The notes under the pieces were generated by a model. That model worked only from the letters and a program-made list of their open reading frames with translations. It did not search any database and had not been told where the DNA came from. This document shows positions 27,871 through 37,314 of a stretch of 64,000 nt of DNA, in pieces. Location of the stretch: NCBI GenBank assembly GCA_963645945.1, contig CAVIUA010000024.1, forward strand, positions 1-64,000, read 5' to 3'. The translations under genes were made by a program, and so were the position numbers. Every line of letters starts with the position of its first letter. The stretch's first letter is position 1. The DNA is from CAG-877 sp963645945 (GTDB lineage: Bacteria > Bacillota_I > Bacilli_A > RF39 > UBA660).

Positions 27871-29433
27871 ATGAAATTATTTAATAAAGCAGAAAAAAAA
27901 GAAGTTTCTAATCAAGCACCAGCATCAGCTAATCAAGCCCCAACTTCTTCTGTTTCAAATAATACAGTTCAACAGCCAGCAGTAGCAACAACACCAAGTC
28001 AGCCAAGTCAAAGTATTAATGCAACAGCAACGCCTAGTGTAATGTCCCAAGATAAAATTATGCCTCTTGTACAGGAAAATCAAAATAGTAAACCAGCACC
28101 AAGCACTAGCAATAATAAAGCACAATTACCTAAATCAAATGCGAATCAAGCCACTACTACTGGTACTGCCAAACCAGGAGAAAAACAAGATGCAAATACA
28201 ACTGATGAAAATCGTCCTAAAAGAAAATTAAAAGGTTACAGCTACGTAGTAATCAATTCAGTAAATAAAAAAGAAAAAGGATTTTTCGATGCCGAGTCAG
28301 AAGATGAAGTAAGGGCATTCTTAGAAGGCCAAGATTATCAAGTCCTAGAAGTAAAACCAAAATCAGCTATGGATATTGATATTACTGGAACACCTAAATT
28401 AAAACCCGAAGATTTATCATTTACCTTGACACAGTTATCTACATATATAAAGTCTGGTATCCCTTTAGTTGACTCAGTCAGAATTCTAGCAAAACAAGCC
28501 AAAAAACCAGCTCATAAAAAAATATATGGGCAAGTAGTTTATGAATTATTAAAAGGAGAAAGCTTTTCAATAGCTCTTGCTAATCAAGGAAAAGTCTTCC
28601 CACCATTATTAATAAACATGGTAAAAACATCTGAAATGACTGGTGACTTACCATCAATACTAGATGATATGGCCGAATATTATACATCTATGAATCAAAC
28701 AAGAAAACAAATGAAGAGTGCTATGACATATCCAATTGTTGTATTAACTATTGCCTTGGCCGTATTAGTCTTCATGTTAGTCTATCTTGTTCCACAGTTT
28801 GCCAGTATGTTTGAGTCAAATGACGCTAAATTGCCAACTATTACACTAGTTGTATTAGGAATAAGTGACTTTATTCAAAATTACTATTTATACCTAATTG
28901 GTGGATTTGTTGTAGTAATATTTATATTTAAATACTTACTTTCCCATGTACAGTCATTCAAATTAGCAGTGCAAACATTTCTTATGCATATGCCAGTACT
29001 TAGTAAAATAATTATCTATAATGAAATTGCTAACTTCACTAAGACATTTGCCTCATTATTAAATCATGGTGTATTCATAACAGATAGTATGGAAATATTA
29101 TCTAAAATAACAGACAATGAAGTGTTCAAAAAAATAATTAATAAAACACTTGAAAATCTATCAAAAGGAGAACCTGTTTCAGCAGCCTTCCGTGGCGAAT
29201 GGGCTATCCCTGTAGTTGCCTATGAAATGATAGTAACTGGTGAGAACACTGGACAATTAGGCCTAATGATGGAAAAAGTTTCTAACCATTTCCAAGCTAT
29301 GCATAAAACAATAATTGATCAAATGAAAAGTTTAATGGAACCATTAATGATTGTTTTCTTAGCTGGAATTGTTGGTGTTATCTTACTTTCAATTGTTACA
29401 CCAATGTTTAGTATATATTCACAAATCGAGTAA
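27871..29433 (+). CDS. ComGB/PilC/GspF-type inner membrane assembly protein
   Basis: About 520 residues. Residues 1-115 are a disordered Gln/Ser/Thr/Ala/Pro-rich extension not found in ordinary ComGB. A small domain (KLKGYSYVVINSVNKKEKG) follows, then two T2SF domains, each with a 'LxxGxxLxxALxxxGxxFPxL' pattern: one at about 190-310 and one at about 385-515, with membrane segments near 287-307, 340-360 and 490-515. Such proteins form the platform of type IV pili, competence pseudopili or type II secretion. The start ATG 27871 follows GGTGAT. It is followed by a prepilin peptidase, but no ATPase or pilin gene is adjacent. Confidence 0.9.
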   Translation: MKLFNKAEKKEVSNQAPASANQAPTSSVSNNTVQQPAVATTPSQPSQSINATATPSVMSQDKIMPLVQENQNSKPAPSTSNNKAQLPKSNANQATTTGTAKPGEKQDANTTDENRPKRKLKGYSYVVINSVNKKEKGFFDAESEDEVRAFLEGQDYQVLEVKPKSAMDIDITGTPKLKPEDLSFTLTQLSTYIKSGIPLVDSVRILAKQAKKPAHKKIYGQVVYELLKGESFSIALANQGKVFPPLLINMVKTSEMTGDLPSILDDMAEYYTSMNQTRKQMKSAMTYPIVVLTIALAVLVFMLVYLVPQFASMFESNDAKLPTITLVVLGISDFIQNYYLYLIGGFVVVIFIFKYLLSHVQSFKLAVQTFLMHMPVLSKIIIYNEIANFTKTFASLLNHGVFITDSMEILSKITDNEVFKKIINKTLENLSKGEPVSAAFRGEWAIPVVAYEMIVTGENTGQLGLMMEKVSNHFQAMHKTIIDQMKSLMEPLMIVFLAGIVGVILLSIVTPMFSIYSQIE

Positions 29434-29452
29434 TAATAAGGAGGATAATTAT

Positions 29453-30217
29453 ATGGAAATACTATATTTAATTATCTTTTTTATTTTAGGAAGTATTGTC
29501 GGTACAATTTCCACAATTTTAGGATTACGTATACCAAAGAAAGAAAAAATATTAGGAAATAAACTACACTGTGACTCTTGTAGTCATGAACTAACTCGAA
29601 AAGAAACAGTTCCCTTATTTTCATACATAATTCAACAAGGAAGGTGCCGTCACTGTCATTCTAAAATAGATGTTTTATATCCATATATGGAATTTTTCAC
29701 AGGACTATTATTTTCTGTTTCATATTATAGTTTTGGCTTTAGTTACGAATTATTAATAGCCCTAGGAATTGTGACATTATTAATGATTGTCACAGTTAGC
29801 GATTTAACATATTTAATAATACCAGATGAAGTCTTAATTTTCTTTAGTATTTATTTTCTAATAATTCAATTTCTAAACTCAGGATTAAAAGAAACATTAA
29901 TTCATTTTGCAACTGGTATACTACTTTTTTCAGTAATGTATTTAATTATGTTTATTGGAAATAAAGCTTTAAAAAAAGAAAGTCTTGGTGGAGGAGACAT
30001 TAAAATGATGTTCTTATTTGGCTTAGTACTAGATCCTTTATTAGGAACAATTAGTATTTTTTTAGGCAGTCTTTTTGCTTTACCAATGTCTCTTCTTTTG
30101 ATGAAAACGAATAATGAAAAAGTCATACCTTTTGGTCCTTTCTTACTAATAGCTTTTACATTTATATATTTTACTAAGATGACTTCTTTAGATGTCTTAA
30201 AATTCTTAGGATTTTAG
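29453..30217 (+). CDS. Prepilin leader peptidase/N-methyltransferase
   Basis: The 254-residue membrane protein has the PilD/ComC plan: a first helix, a cytoplasmic loop with zinc cysteines CDSC and CRHC, and the two catalytic aspartates in 'SDLTYLIIPDEV' and 'GGGDIKMMFLFG', with about seven further helices. It removes the leader of type IV prepilins and methylates the new N-terminus. AAGGAGG lies upstream of ATG 29453; the frame opens earlier inside the ComGB gene, but without a ribosome site. Confidence 0.95.
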   Translation: MEILYLIIFFILGSIVGTISTILGLRIPKKEKILGNKLHCDSCSHELTRKETVPLFSYIIQQGRCRHCHSKIDVLYPYMEFFTGLLFSVSYYSFGFSYELLIALGIVTLLMIVTVSDLTYLIIPDEVLIFFSIYFLIIQFLNSGLKETLIHFATGILLFSVMYLIMFIGNKALKKESLGGGDIKMMFLFGLVLDPLLGTISIFLGSLFALPMSLLLMKTNNEKVIPFGPFLLIAFTFIYFTKMTSLDVLKFLGF

Positions 30218-30238
30218 AAAGTTAAACTTTCTTTTTTT
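30216..30238 (+). terminator. Terminator after the prepilin peptidase gene
   Basis: AGAAAGT (30216-30222) and ACTTTCT (30226-30232) around a three-base loop, followed by TTTTTT. Confidence 0.75.
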
Positions 30239-30273
30239 ATTTATTTATTGTACTATATATCTAGGTGATAACT

Positions 30274-31593
30274 ATGCATAGTACTATAACAATTTTACCT
30301 GCTGATACTTATACAGTAGTTAATAAAACTGTTTTATCAGAAAATGATCATAAACTAATAACGATGTTGTATCAACCAGTAATTGGTCATACCGCAACAT
30401 CACTATATTTTACTTTAATAGACGACCTAGATAAATTAGAAGTAATGAGTGATGACTTAACTCATCATCATCTTATGGCAACAATGCAATTAAAACTAGA
30501 AGATATAGTTATCGCAAGAGAAAAACTTGAAGCTATCGGTCTTTTAAAAAGTTACTTGAAAAAGGGAAGCATTAATCATTATGTTTATTTAATATATTCG
30601 CCAGTATCAGCACATGACTTTTTTACACATCCTATTTTAAATGTTGTCTTATATAATAATTTAGGAAAAAAAGAATATGAAAAGTTACTAAATTATTATA
30701 AAACTCCAAAAGTAAGTCTTAAAGATTATGAAGATATAACAAGTAATTTTGATGATGTATTTACATCGGTAAAAGGTAATATATTAGATATGTCAGAAGA
30801 AGTAGATATTACTAAAAAAGATTCAAATAATATTTTAATAAATAAAGGAATAGATTTTAACTTACTTATATCAAGTATTCCAGATAATATAGTTACTGAT
30901 AAAACATTTACTAAAGATATTAAAGAATTAATAAATGCCTTAAGTTTTACATATAACTTAAATACTCTAGATATAAAAGGTTTAGTATGTGATTCAATCA
31001 ATGAAAAAGGTCTAATTGATAAAACACGTCTTCGTAAAGCTTGTAGAGATTATTATCAATTTGAATCAGCAGGTTCTCTTCCAACCTTAATATATAATAA
31101 ACAGCCAGATTACTTAAAAAAGCCTAAAGGTGATAATTCCAAAAGAGCTAAAATGATTTATACCTTTGAAAATATAAATCCATATCAGTTGTTAAAGGCT
31201 AAATATAAAGGCGCAGAGCCAACAGATAGAGATAAAAGATTAATAGAAAGTCTTTTAGTAGATCAAAAACTAAATCCAGGAGTTGTAAATGTATTAATAT
31301 CTTATGTATTAAAAACAAATAATCAGCAACTAAAGAAAAGCTATGTTGAAACAATAGCTGGTCAATGGAAAAGATTAAATATTGAAACAGTAGAAGATGC
31401 CATGGATATTACAGAAAAGGAACATAAGAAATTAAAGAAGTTATTTAATAAAAACTTAGAAAAACCAAAAACAAAAACTGAAAAGTCAGTTAAAGAAGAA
31501 TTACCAGCTTGGTTTAATAAAAAACTAGATAAAGAAGAAGCAAGTGAAGAAGATATTAAAGAAATGGATGATATTCTATCAGGACTTGTCTAA
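30274..31593 (+). CDS. dnaB: Replication initiation and membrane attachment protein DnaB (Bacilli type)
   Basis: About 439 residues. The N-terminal winged-helix part contains 'LYQPVIGHTATSLYFTLI', a hallmark of Bacilli DnaB, and the C-terminal DnaB_2/DnaD-like domain contains 'LNPGVVNVLISYVLKTNN' and 'YVETIAGQWKR'. In B. subtilis DnaB works with DnaD and DnaI to load the helicase DnaC. In most Bacilli dnaI follows dnaB; here the next gene encodes an HD protein. The start ATG 30274 follows AGGTGAT; GTG 30265 lies within that site. The last codons contain the -35 of the next promoter. Confidence 0.9.
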   Translation: MHSTITILPADTYTVVNKTVLSENDHKLITMLYQPVIGHTATSLYFTLIDDLDKLEVMSDDLTHHHLMATMQLKLEDIVIAREKLEAIGLLKSYLKKGSINHYVYLIYSPVSAHDFFTHPILNVVLYNNLGKKEYEKLLNYYKTPKVSLKDYEDITSNFDDVFTSVKGNILDMSEEVDITKKDSNNILINKGIDFNLLISSIPDNIVTDKTFTKDIKELINALSFTYNLNTLDIKGLVCDSINEKGLIDKTRLRKACRDYYQFESAGSLPTLIYNKQPDYLKKPKGDNSKRAKMIYTFENINPYQLLKAKYKGAEPTDRDKRLIESLLVDQKLNPGVVNVLISYVLKTNNQQLKKSYVETIAGQWKRLNIETVEDAMDITEKEHKKLKKLFNKNLEKPKTKTEKSVKEELPAWFNKKLDKEEASEEDIKEMDDILSGLV

Positions 31594-31614
31594 AAAAAAT
31601 AATAATGGTATAAT
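31586..31614 (+). promoter_or_regulatory. Promoter overlapping the end of dnaB
   Basis: TTGTCT at 31586-31591 (over the dnaB stop), a 17-base spacer and TATAAT at 31609-31614, preceded by TGG. It predicts a leader of about 125 bases before the HD gene, in which I see no open frame or clear hairpin. Confidence 0.65.
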
Positions 31615-31745
31615 ACCTAAAGCAGTTCTGATATGTAAAAAAATGTCAAAATATTAAACCTAAATATCTAAACATTTTATAGAAGAAGTGACTTGTGTTA
31701 TTATAAAGAAGTAAACATAAGAATAGAATAATAAGAGGTTATAAA

Positions 31746-32234
31746 ATGAATAGGTATCAAAATAAAGAATTTAGAGACATTATAAATCATATCAATAATA
31801 ATGAAGAGTTCCTCAAATTAAAAAATATAAAACATCATGGTATAACTAGATATGAACATTCAATGAGAGTAGCCTATTATTCATATAAAGTCACAAAATT
31901 ATTACACCTAGATTACAAAGAAACAACAGAAGCTGCATTACTACATGATTTTTTTCAAGAAGAAGTTTCTGATAAGAACTTTGTAGCCAGACTAAGAAAG
32001 CATCCTAAATGTGCTTTAAAAAACGCTACTGATAACTTTGAATTAAGTGAAAAACAAATGGATATTATAAAAAGCCATATGTTTCCAATTACATTTACAC
32101 CACCAAAGTATTTAGAAAGTTGGATAGTTGATGCAGTCGATGATATATCCGCTATACAAGAACGTGGAATAGTAATAAAACAGCATGCAAAAGTAGTAGG
32201 AACATTTTTGTTAATATTATTAATTAATCATTAA
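31746..32234 (+). CDS. HD-domain phosphohydrolase
   Basis: The 162-residue protein has an HD pattern: His in EHSMRVAYYS, the HD pair in 'EAALLHDFF', a further His in 'IIKSHMFP' and Asp in 'WIVDAVDD'. Together they form the metal site of HD phosphohydrolases that act on nucleotides or phosphorylated metabolites. Short stand-alone HD proteins of this type are common in Clostridia and gut Bacilli and not characterised. AAGAGG lies upstream. Confidence 0.8.
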   Translation: MNRYQNKEFRDIINHINNNEEFLKLKNIKHHGITRYEHSMRVAYYSYKVTKLLHLDYKETTEAALLHDFFQEEVSDKNFVARLRKHPKCALKNATDNFELSEKQMDIIKSHMFPITFTPPKYLESWIVDAVDDISAIQERGIVIKQHAKVVGTFLLILLINH

Positions 32235-32241
32235 GTTAATG

Positions 32242-32261
32242 AAGGGAACAATCCCTTTTTT
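32242..32261 (+). terminator. Terminator after the HD gene
   Basis: AAGGGA and TCCCTT around ACAA, followed by TTTT. Confidence 0.75.
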
Positions 32262-32287
32262 AAATAAAAAGGAAAGAAGGAATAAAT

Positions 32288-33907
32288 ATGCAAAAAACAT
32301 ATATCTTTGGTCATAAGAAACCAGACTCAGATTCTGTAATGTCTGCTATAGGTTTATCATATTTAAAAAATAGCTTAGGAGAAAACACAGAACCTAGAAT
32401 TTTAGGGGACATAAATAAAGAAACAAAATATGCTTTAAAATACTTTAATATTAAAACACCAGAATACTTAAATGATGTAAAATTACAATTAAAAGATATT
32501 GATTATCATAAGAATTTCTTTATTAAGGAAACAGACTCTATTTATACTGGATATCAAAAAATGCTAGAAAAGAGCTTAACTGGTATTCCAATAGTAGATG
32601 ACAAAAATTATTTTACAGGACTAATTACTATTAAAGATTTATCTCATGTAATTATTAATGAAAATACTGATGATTTATATACATCATATACAAACTTATT
32701 AAACGTTTTAAAAGCAAGTGAAGTCTTAAAGTTTGATGATGAAATTATAGCAAAACTACTAGTAGCGGCATATCGTAGTACCACATTTATGGAAACAGTA
32801 AAACTTGATTCGGATATGGCTCTAATTGTAGGTGATAGACATAGTATTATTGAATACGCTGTTAGATCTAAAGTAAAATTACTTATATTGTCAGGTGACG
32901 CTAGAATTAAAGATGAACATTTAGAAATAGCTCGTCAAAATAAAGTAAATATAATTAGGACACCATATACTACATATCATATAACTAAATTAGTGACATT
33001 AGCTAATTACATTAAAACAATGCTTAGATGTACATCACCAATGAAATTCGAAGTAACTGAATTTGTAGATAATGTTAATGATATAAATAATAAGTTAAAG
33101 CATACAAATTACCCAATAGTTGATCGTCGTAATAAATGCTTAGGTTTATTAAAAATAACTGATTTATCAGAAAAACATCCTAAGAAAGTAATATTAGTTG
33201 ATCATAATGAAAAATTGCAAAGTGTTGAAGGTCTTGAAGAAGCTGAAATACAAGAAATAATTGATCATCATAACTTAGGTAGTATCACAACAAATAGTCC
33301 AATTAATTTTAGAAATATGGCCGTTGGTTCAACTTGTACAATCGTATATTTATTATATAAAGAAAAAAAGGTTGAAATACCTGTACATATTGCTGGAGCA
33401 TTACTATCAGGAATCCTATCTGACACACTAATTTTAAAGAGTCCAACCGCAACAGATAAAGATGTAGAAGCAGTTGAATATTTATCAAAAGTTGCTGGTG
33501 TAAACTATAAAGAATATGGAATGGACTTATTAAAAGCTGGCACTTCATTAGAAGGTATGAGTAAAGAAGATGTTTTATATAATGACTTTAAACTTTATAC
33601 CGTTGGCGAAAAGAAGTTTGCCATCGGCCAATTCTTTACTATGAATTTTGATGAAATAGAAAAAGATATGGAAGAATATTTACATGTATTAGATGAAGTA
33701 AGTGAAGCAAATAATTATGATTTAGTTGCTTTATATGTAACTGATATTATAAAAAATGGTAGTTATGTATTATTTAATAATAGAGGTGCAGATGTAATCG
33801 CACTTGCTTATACAAAAGATAAAATTCCAGAAGGATACTTCGTACCAGGATGTGTTTCACGTAAAAAACACGTTGTACCAATAATCATGCCAATATTTGA
33901 AAATTAG
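32288..33907 (+). CDS. CBS-DRTGG manganese-dependent inorganic pyrophosphatase
   Basis: The 539-residue protein has the family II (DHH) pyrophosphatase split by a regulatory insert. The N-terminus FGHKKPDSDS and the 'EIIDHHNLGSI' motif bind the metals; 'GSTCTIVYLLY' and a DHHA2 C-terminus with 'CVSRKKHVVP' complete the site. Between about residues 75 and 300 are CBS-type segments ('GIPIVDDKNYFTGLITIKDL', 'TNYPIVDRRNKCLGLLKITD') around a DRTGG-like middle. In characterised enzymes the insert responds to AMP, ADP and diadenosine polyphosphates. It is followed by uppP 11 bases later. Confidence 0.93.
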   Translation: MQKTYIFGHKKPDSDSVMSAIGLSYLKNSLGENTEPRILGDINKETKYALKYFNIKTPEYLNDVKLQLKDIDYHKNFFIKETDSIYTGYQKMLEKSLTGIPIVDDKNYFTGLITIKDLSHVIINENTDDLYTSYTNLLNVLKASEVLKFDDEIIAKLLVAAYRSTTFMETVKLDSDMALIVGDRHSIIEYAVRSKVKLLILSGDARIKDEHLEIARQNKVNIIRTPYTTYHITKLVTLANYIKTMLRCTSPMKFEVTEFVDNVNDINNKLKHTNYPIVDRRNKCLGLLKITDLSEKHPKKVILVDHNEKLQSVEGLEEAEIQEIIDHHNLGSITTNSPINFRNMAVGSTCTIVYLLYKEKKVEIPVHIAGALLSGILSDTLILKSPTATDKDVEAVEYLSKVAGVNYKEYGMDLLKAGTSLEGMSKEDVLYNDFKLYTVGEKKFAIGQFFTMNFDEIEKDMEEYLHVLDEVSEANNYDLVALYVTDIIKNGSYVLFNNRGADVIALAYTKDKIPEGYFVPGCVSRKKHVVPIIMPIFEN

Positions 33908-33918
33908 GAGAGAAACAT

Positions 33919-34734
33919 ATGGATTTTATATCAATAATTATTTTAGGATTTGTTCAGGGAATTGCGGAGTTTTTACCAATATCTTCATCAGCACATTTAA
34001 TAATCTTTAGGGATTTATTTGGAATAGGTGCTGGAATGGATGCCCATCTTGCTTTAACATTTGACTTAGCACTTCATTTTGGTACACTTCTAGCTATAGG
34101 AATATACTTTTTTAAAGACTTTATTAATATGATTAGTAAAGGTTTTACTAAAGGTGTAAAAGATGATGAAGGAAAAATCTTATGGTATCTAGTAGCCGCA
34201 ACAGTACCAGCTGCCATTGCTGGAGTGTTGTTTGAAGATGTCATTGAAAGCGCTATTAGAAATAACTATATCATCATAGCCTTAGCACTTGCTATCATGG
34301 GTATCATAATCTATTGTGCTGATAAATATTCAAACAATAAAAAGACTATAAAAAAAATGACTATTAAAGATGCTATAATTATTGGCTGTAGTCAAGTTCT
34401 AGCTTTAATTCCAGGCTTTTCAAGATCTGGAACAACAATCGCAACAGGTAGAGTCCTAGGTCTAAATAGAGAAGATGCTGCAAAGTTCTCTTTCTATTTA
34501 AGTGCTCCTGTCGTAGCTGGTGCCTTAGTTTTACAATTATTTAAAAAGGCAACTTGGACAGTTATAGCAGGAAATATTGGAACATTTATTTTAGGAATCT
34601 TAATATCATTTATAGTAGGATTATTATGTATTAAATACTTATTAAAATACTTACATAATCATAACTTTAAAATATTTATGATATATCGACTAATCTTAGC
34701 TCTAATAGTATTAATAATGATAGGAGTTGCATAA
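33919..34734 (+). CDS. uppP: Undecaprenyl-diphosphatase UppP (BacA)
   Basis: The 271-residue membrane protein has 'GFVQGIAEFLPISSSAHL' and 'PGFSRSGTTIATG', the two active-site motifs of BacA/UppP, in a hydrophobic frame of about eight helices. It releases phosphate from undecaprenyl diphosphate for cell-wall carrier recycling. Presence supports an organism with a peptidoglycan wall. Confidence 0.97.
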   Translation: MDFISIIILGFVQGIAEFLPISSSAHLIIFRDLFGIGAGMDAHLALTFDLALHFGTLLAIGIYFFKDFINMISKGFTKGVKDDEGKILWYLVAATVPAAIAGVLFEDVIESAIRNNYIIIALALAIMGIIIYCADKYSNNKKTIKKMTIKDAIIIGCSQVLALIPGFSRSGTTIATGRVLGLNREDAAKFSFYLSAPVVAGALVLQLFKKATWTVIAGNIGTFILGILISFIVGLLCIKYLLKYLHNHNFKIFMIYRLILALIVLIMIGVA

Positions 34735-34735
34735 T

Positions 34736-35488
34736 ATGGATAAAGTTAAATTAGGATTACTAACAACACTATTATTAGGAATATTTATTTTAATAGGAGC
34801 AATTCTTGCTTTTCTAGTAAAGAAAAAAGAAAAAGTAGTAGACTTTTCTCTAGGTTTAGCTCTAGGTGTAATTGCTATGTTAATAGTAACAGACCTTTTA
34901 CCAGAAATAATTGAAAATTTAGGTGTAAAATATATCTTTATATTTATAATTTGTACGGCTTTAGGTTATGGAATGTTAAAATTACTTGATAAATTTATTC
35001 CAGACCATGAAGATAGTTCTATGACTAAAAAAGAAAGAAAAGATAATTTAATTCATATAGGTGTTATAACTTCTCTTGCTTTAGTATTACACAATGTAAT
35101 AGAAGGAATGGCAGTATATTCAACTTTTCTTACTGAAACTAATATTGGTTTAGCTCTAACATTAGGAATAGGTTTTCATAACATTCCATTAGGAATGGTT
35201 ATAGCAGCTACATTCTATCAAAGTAATGATAATATTTGGAAAACTTTAAGTATTATAGGACTTGTATCACTATCAACATTCTTAGGTGGCTTAATTATGT
35301 TCTTCCTAAACTTAACAACGATTTCACCAGTGATATTAGGTATCTTATTATCAATTACTTTAGGTATGCTTCTATTTATTGTCCTTGGTGAATTAATTCC
35401 TAGACTAAAAGAAGCAACTGATAAAAAAACTAGTTACGTAGGTTTAGCAATAGGTGTAATTATTTTATTAGTATCACAATTAATATAA
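34736..35488 (+). CDS. ZIP family metal transporter
   Basis: The 250-residue membrane protein has about eight helices. Helix IV carries 'LVLHNVIEGMAVYS' and helix V 'GIGFHNIPLGMVIAATF', the ZIP metal-binding helices (HNxPEG type). The loop between helices III and IV is short and charged. It probably moves zinc or another divalent metal into the cytoplasm; direction and metal are inferred. ATG 34736 is taken with TAGGAG upstream; TTG 34727 would overlap uppP. Confidence 0.88.
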   Translation: MDKVKLGLLTTLLLGIFILIGAILAFLVKKKEKVVDFSLGLALGVIAMLIVTDLLPEIIENLGVKYIFIFIICTALGYGMLKLLDKFIPDHEDSSMTKKERKDNLIHIGVITSLALVLHNVIEGMAVYSTFLTETNIGLALTLGIGFHNIPLGMVIAATFYQSNDNIWKTLSIIGLVSLSTFLGGLIMFFLNLTTISPVILGILLSITLGMLLFIVLGELIPRLKEATDKKTSYVGLAIGVIILLVSQLI

Positions 35489-35498
35489 GAGGTGTAAT

Positions 35499-36224
35499 AT
35501 GGAGTATAATTATTATAATTTATTTTTACTATTCTTTATCTATTCCTTTATAGGATACATTGTAGAGTCAACATCGGTAAGTTTAGCAGAAAAAAAGATT
35601 GTTTTAAATAGAGGTTTTCTAGTAGGACCATATATACCAATTTTTGGCTACGGTGCAATGTCAATGATTTCAACTCTTCAAAAATATAAAGGTGATATCA
35701 TAGCTTTATTCATAATGAGTATGACTGTTTGCCTAACAATTGAATATTTATGTAGTTTAATTGCTGAAAAGATATTCCATTTACGCTGGTGGGACTACTC
35801 TGACAAAAAGTTTAATATTAACGGAAGAATATGTCTTCAAAATGGAGTACTATTCGGTCTAGCTGGTGTCCTAGTTGTAGAATATCTAAATCCTTGGCTA
35901 GAAAATTTAATATTATTATTACCTAATAATCTTATGGTAACAATAAGTATCATTTTATCAATAATCTTCTATGCCGACACTATAGTATCAGGAACTACAG
36001 TTATAAAATTTAATAAAAGTTTCAAAAGATATGGTGAAGACAATACAAATGAAGTAAAAAGTAAAATAATAGAAGAGTTACATAACAACTTCCTAACAAA
36101 ACGTTTGATAAATGCCTTCCCATATGCTAAAGATAGAAGAGCAAAATTTGAAGAATTAAGAAAAGAATTTATTACGAAAGCTAAAGAGATTAGAAGAATG
36201 AGACAAGAACAAAGACAAAAGTAG
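35499..36224 (+). CDS. CmpB/putative ABC-transporter type IV membrane protein (PF06541-like)
   Basis: The 241-residue protein has about five membrane segments and 'FFIYSFIGYIVESTSVSL', 'RGFLVGPYIPIFGYGA', 'WWDYSDKKFNINGRICL' and 'GVLFGLAGVLVV', the signature of the PF06541 family that is common in Firmicutes. The annotation 'ABC transporter' is historical; no ATPase is adjacent. The C-terminal 50 residues are basic and charged, likely cytoplasmic. Confidence 0.85.
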   Translation: MEYNYYNLFLLFFIYSFIGYIVESTSVSLAEKKIVLNRGFLVGPYIPIFGYGAMSMISTLQKYKGDIIALFIMSMTVCLTIEYLCSLIAEKIFHLRWWDYSDKKFNINGRICLQNGVLFGLAGVLVVEYLNPWLENLILLLPNNLMVTISIILSIIFYADTIVSGTTVIKFNKSFKRYGEDNTNEVKSKIIEELHNNFLTKRLINAFPYAKDRRAKFEELRKEFITKAKEIRRMRQEQRQK

Positions 36225-36246
36225 TTATTTTTAGTAACTACTTTTT
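36219..36246 (+). terminator. Terminator after the CmpB-like gene
   Basis: AGTAGTTA (36220-36227) pairs with TAACTACT (36235-36242), followed by TTTTT. Confidence 0.75.
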
Positions 36247-36310
36247 CTATTGACAAAAACTAAAATCTAAATGAAAATATATTCAGGAAAAAAATTAAGG
36301 AGAAGATTTA

Positions 36311-36988
36311 ATGAAAGATGAATACTATAAAGCCTATGAAGAAAGGTATAAAAAAGTCCATGAATCTAATAATCTATGGGAAATACCTAAACCAACACCC
36401 GAAGTTCTTAATACCATAAATAAATATAAAATTTCTAAAAGTAGTAAAATATTAGAACTAGGTTCTGGAGAAGGAAGAGACACTATATTTTTACTTGATA
36501 AAGGTTATAATGTCCTAGCTTTAGAATATTCAATAAGTGCTGTAAATAAATGTAAGGAATTAACTAATAATAAATATCCAGATAATTTTAAACAATTTGA
36601 CTTAATGCAAGATACCCTATCAGGAGAGTATGATTTTATCTATTCAGTAGCTGTAATTCATATGTTTGTAGAAGAAAAACATCGTAAAAATTTTTATGAC
36701 TTCATCCATGAACATCTAAGTAACGCTGGAAAAGCTTTGATTATCGCTATGGGTAATGGTAAAGATGAGTATAAATCAGATATCAATATGGCCTTCAATG
36801 AAGTTGAAAGAACAAACATGAATATTAATGAAAGAGTAACCGTTGCTTCAACTTCATGTAGAATAAAGTCCATTCCAAATATGCTTAAAGAAATAGAAAA
36901 TAGTAATCTAAAAGTTATTGAAAACAAAATAATTGAAGATGTTCCTGGCTTTGATAAATGTTGTTGCTTCATAGTAGAAAAAAATTAA
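36311..36988 (+). CDS. Class I SAM-dependent methyltransferase
   Basis: The 225-residue protein has motif I ILELGSGEGRDTIFLLDKG, motif II 'VLALEYS' and motif III 'YDFIYSVAVIHM', a Rossmann methyltransferase of the TehB/methyltransf_11 type. The substrate cannot be read from the sequence. AAGGAG lies seven bases upstream. A small membrane-protein gene follows 35 bases later. Confidence 0.88.
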   Translation: MKDEYYKAYEERYKKVHESNNLWEIPKPTPEVLNTINKYKISKSSKILELGSGEGRDTIFLLDKGYNVLALEYSISAVNKCKELTNNKYPDNFKQFDLMQDTLSGEYDFIYSVAVIHMFVEEKHRKNFYDFIHEHLSNAGKALIIAMGNGKDEYKSDINMAFNEVERTNMNINERVTVASTSCRIKSIPNMLKEIENSNLKVIENKIIEDVPGFDKCCCFIVEKN

Positions 36989-37023
36989 AATATTAAGTAT
37001 AATTAGATTTAGGAGTGGAGAGT

Positions 37024-37260
37024 ATGAATTTAGAAGAAGAAATCAAAAAGATCAAAGAAAGAAATAAAAGAGTAGAACTAGATAAATCTTTGGAAACAAG
37101 TTGGACTAGAAAAATATGTATTATGATATTAACTTATATTGTTGTTGTATTATATTCTCTAGCTATTAACACCGTAAATAATATATTTTTATCCTCACTA
37201 GTTCCCGTAATTGGTTTTACTTTATCTACTTTATCATTAAAAGAAGTAAGAAAAGTATGA
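37024..37260 (+). CDS. Small membrane protein, two helices
   Basis: The 78-residue protein has a charged N-terminus (NLEEEIKKIKERNKR) and two hydrophobic segments, ICIMILTYIVVVLYSLAIN and FLSSLVPVIGFTLSTLSL. It has no recognisable family. TTAGGAGTGGAG precedes ATG 37024; the frame could open nine bases earlier. It lies between the methyltransferase and the broken CYTH gene. Confidence 0.7.
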   Translation: MNLEEEIKKIKERNKRVELDKSLETSWTRKICIMILTYIVVVLYSLAINTVNNIFLSSLVPVIGFTLSTLSLKEVRKV

Positions 37261-37314
37261 GAAAAGGCCAATAAGTAGTATCAAAACATTAAACAATAAA
37301 TAAGGAGTTATGAT

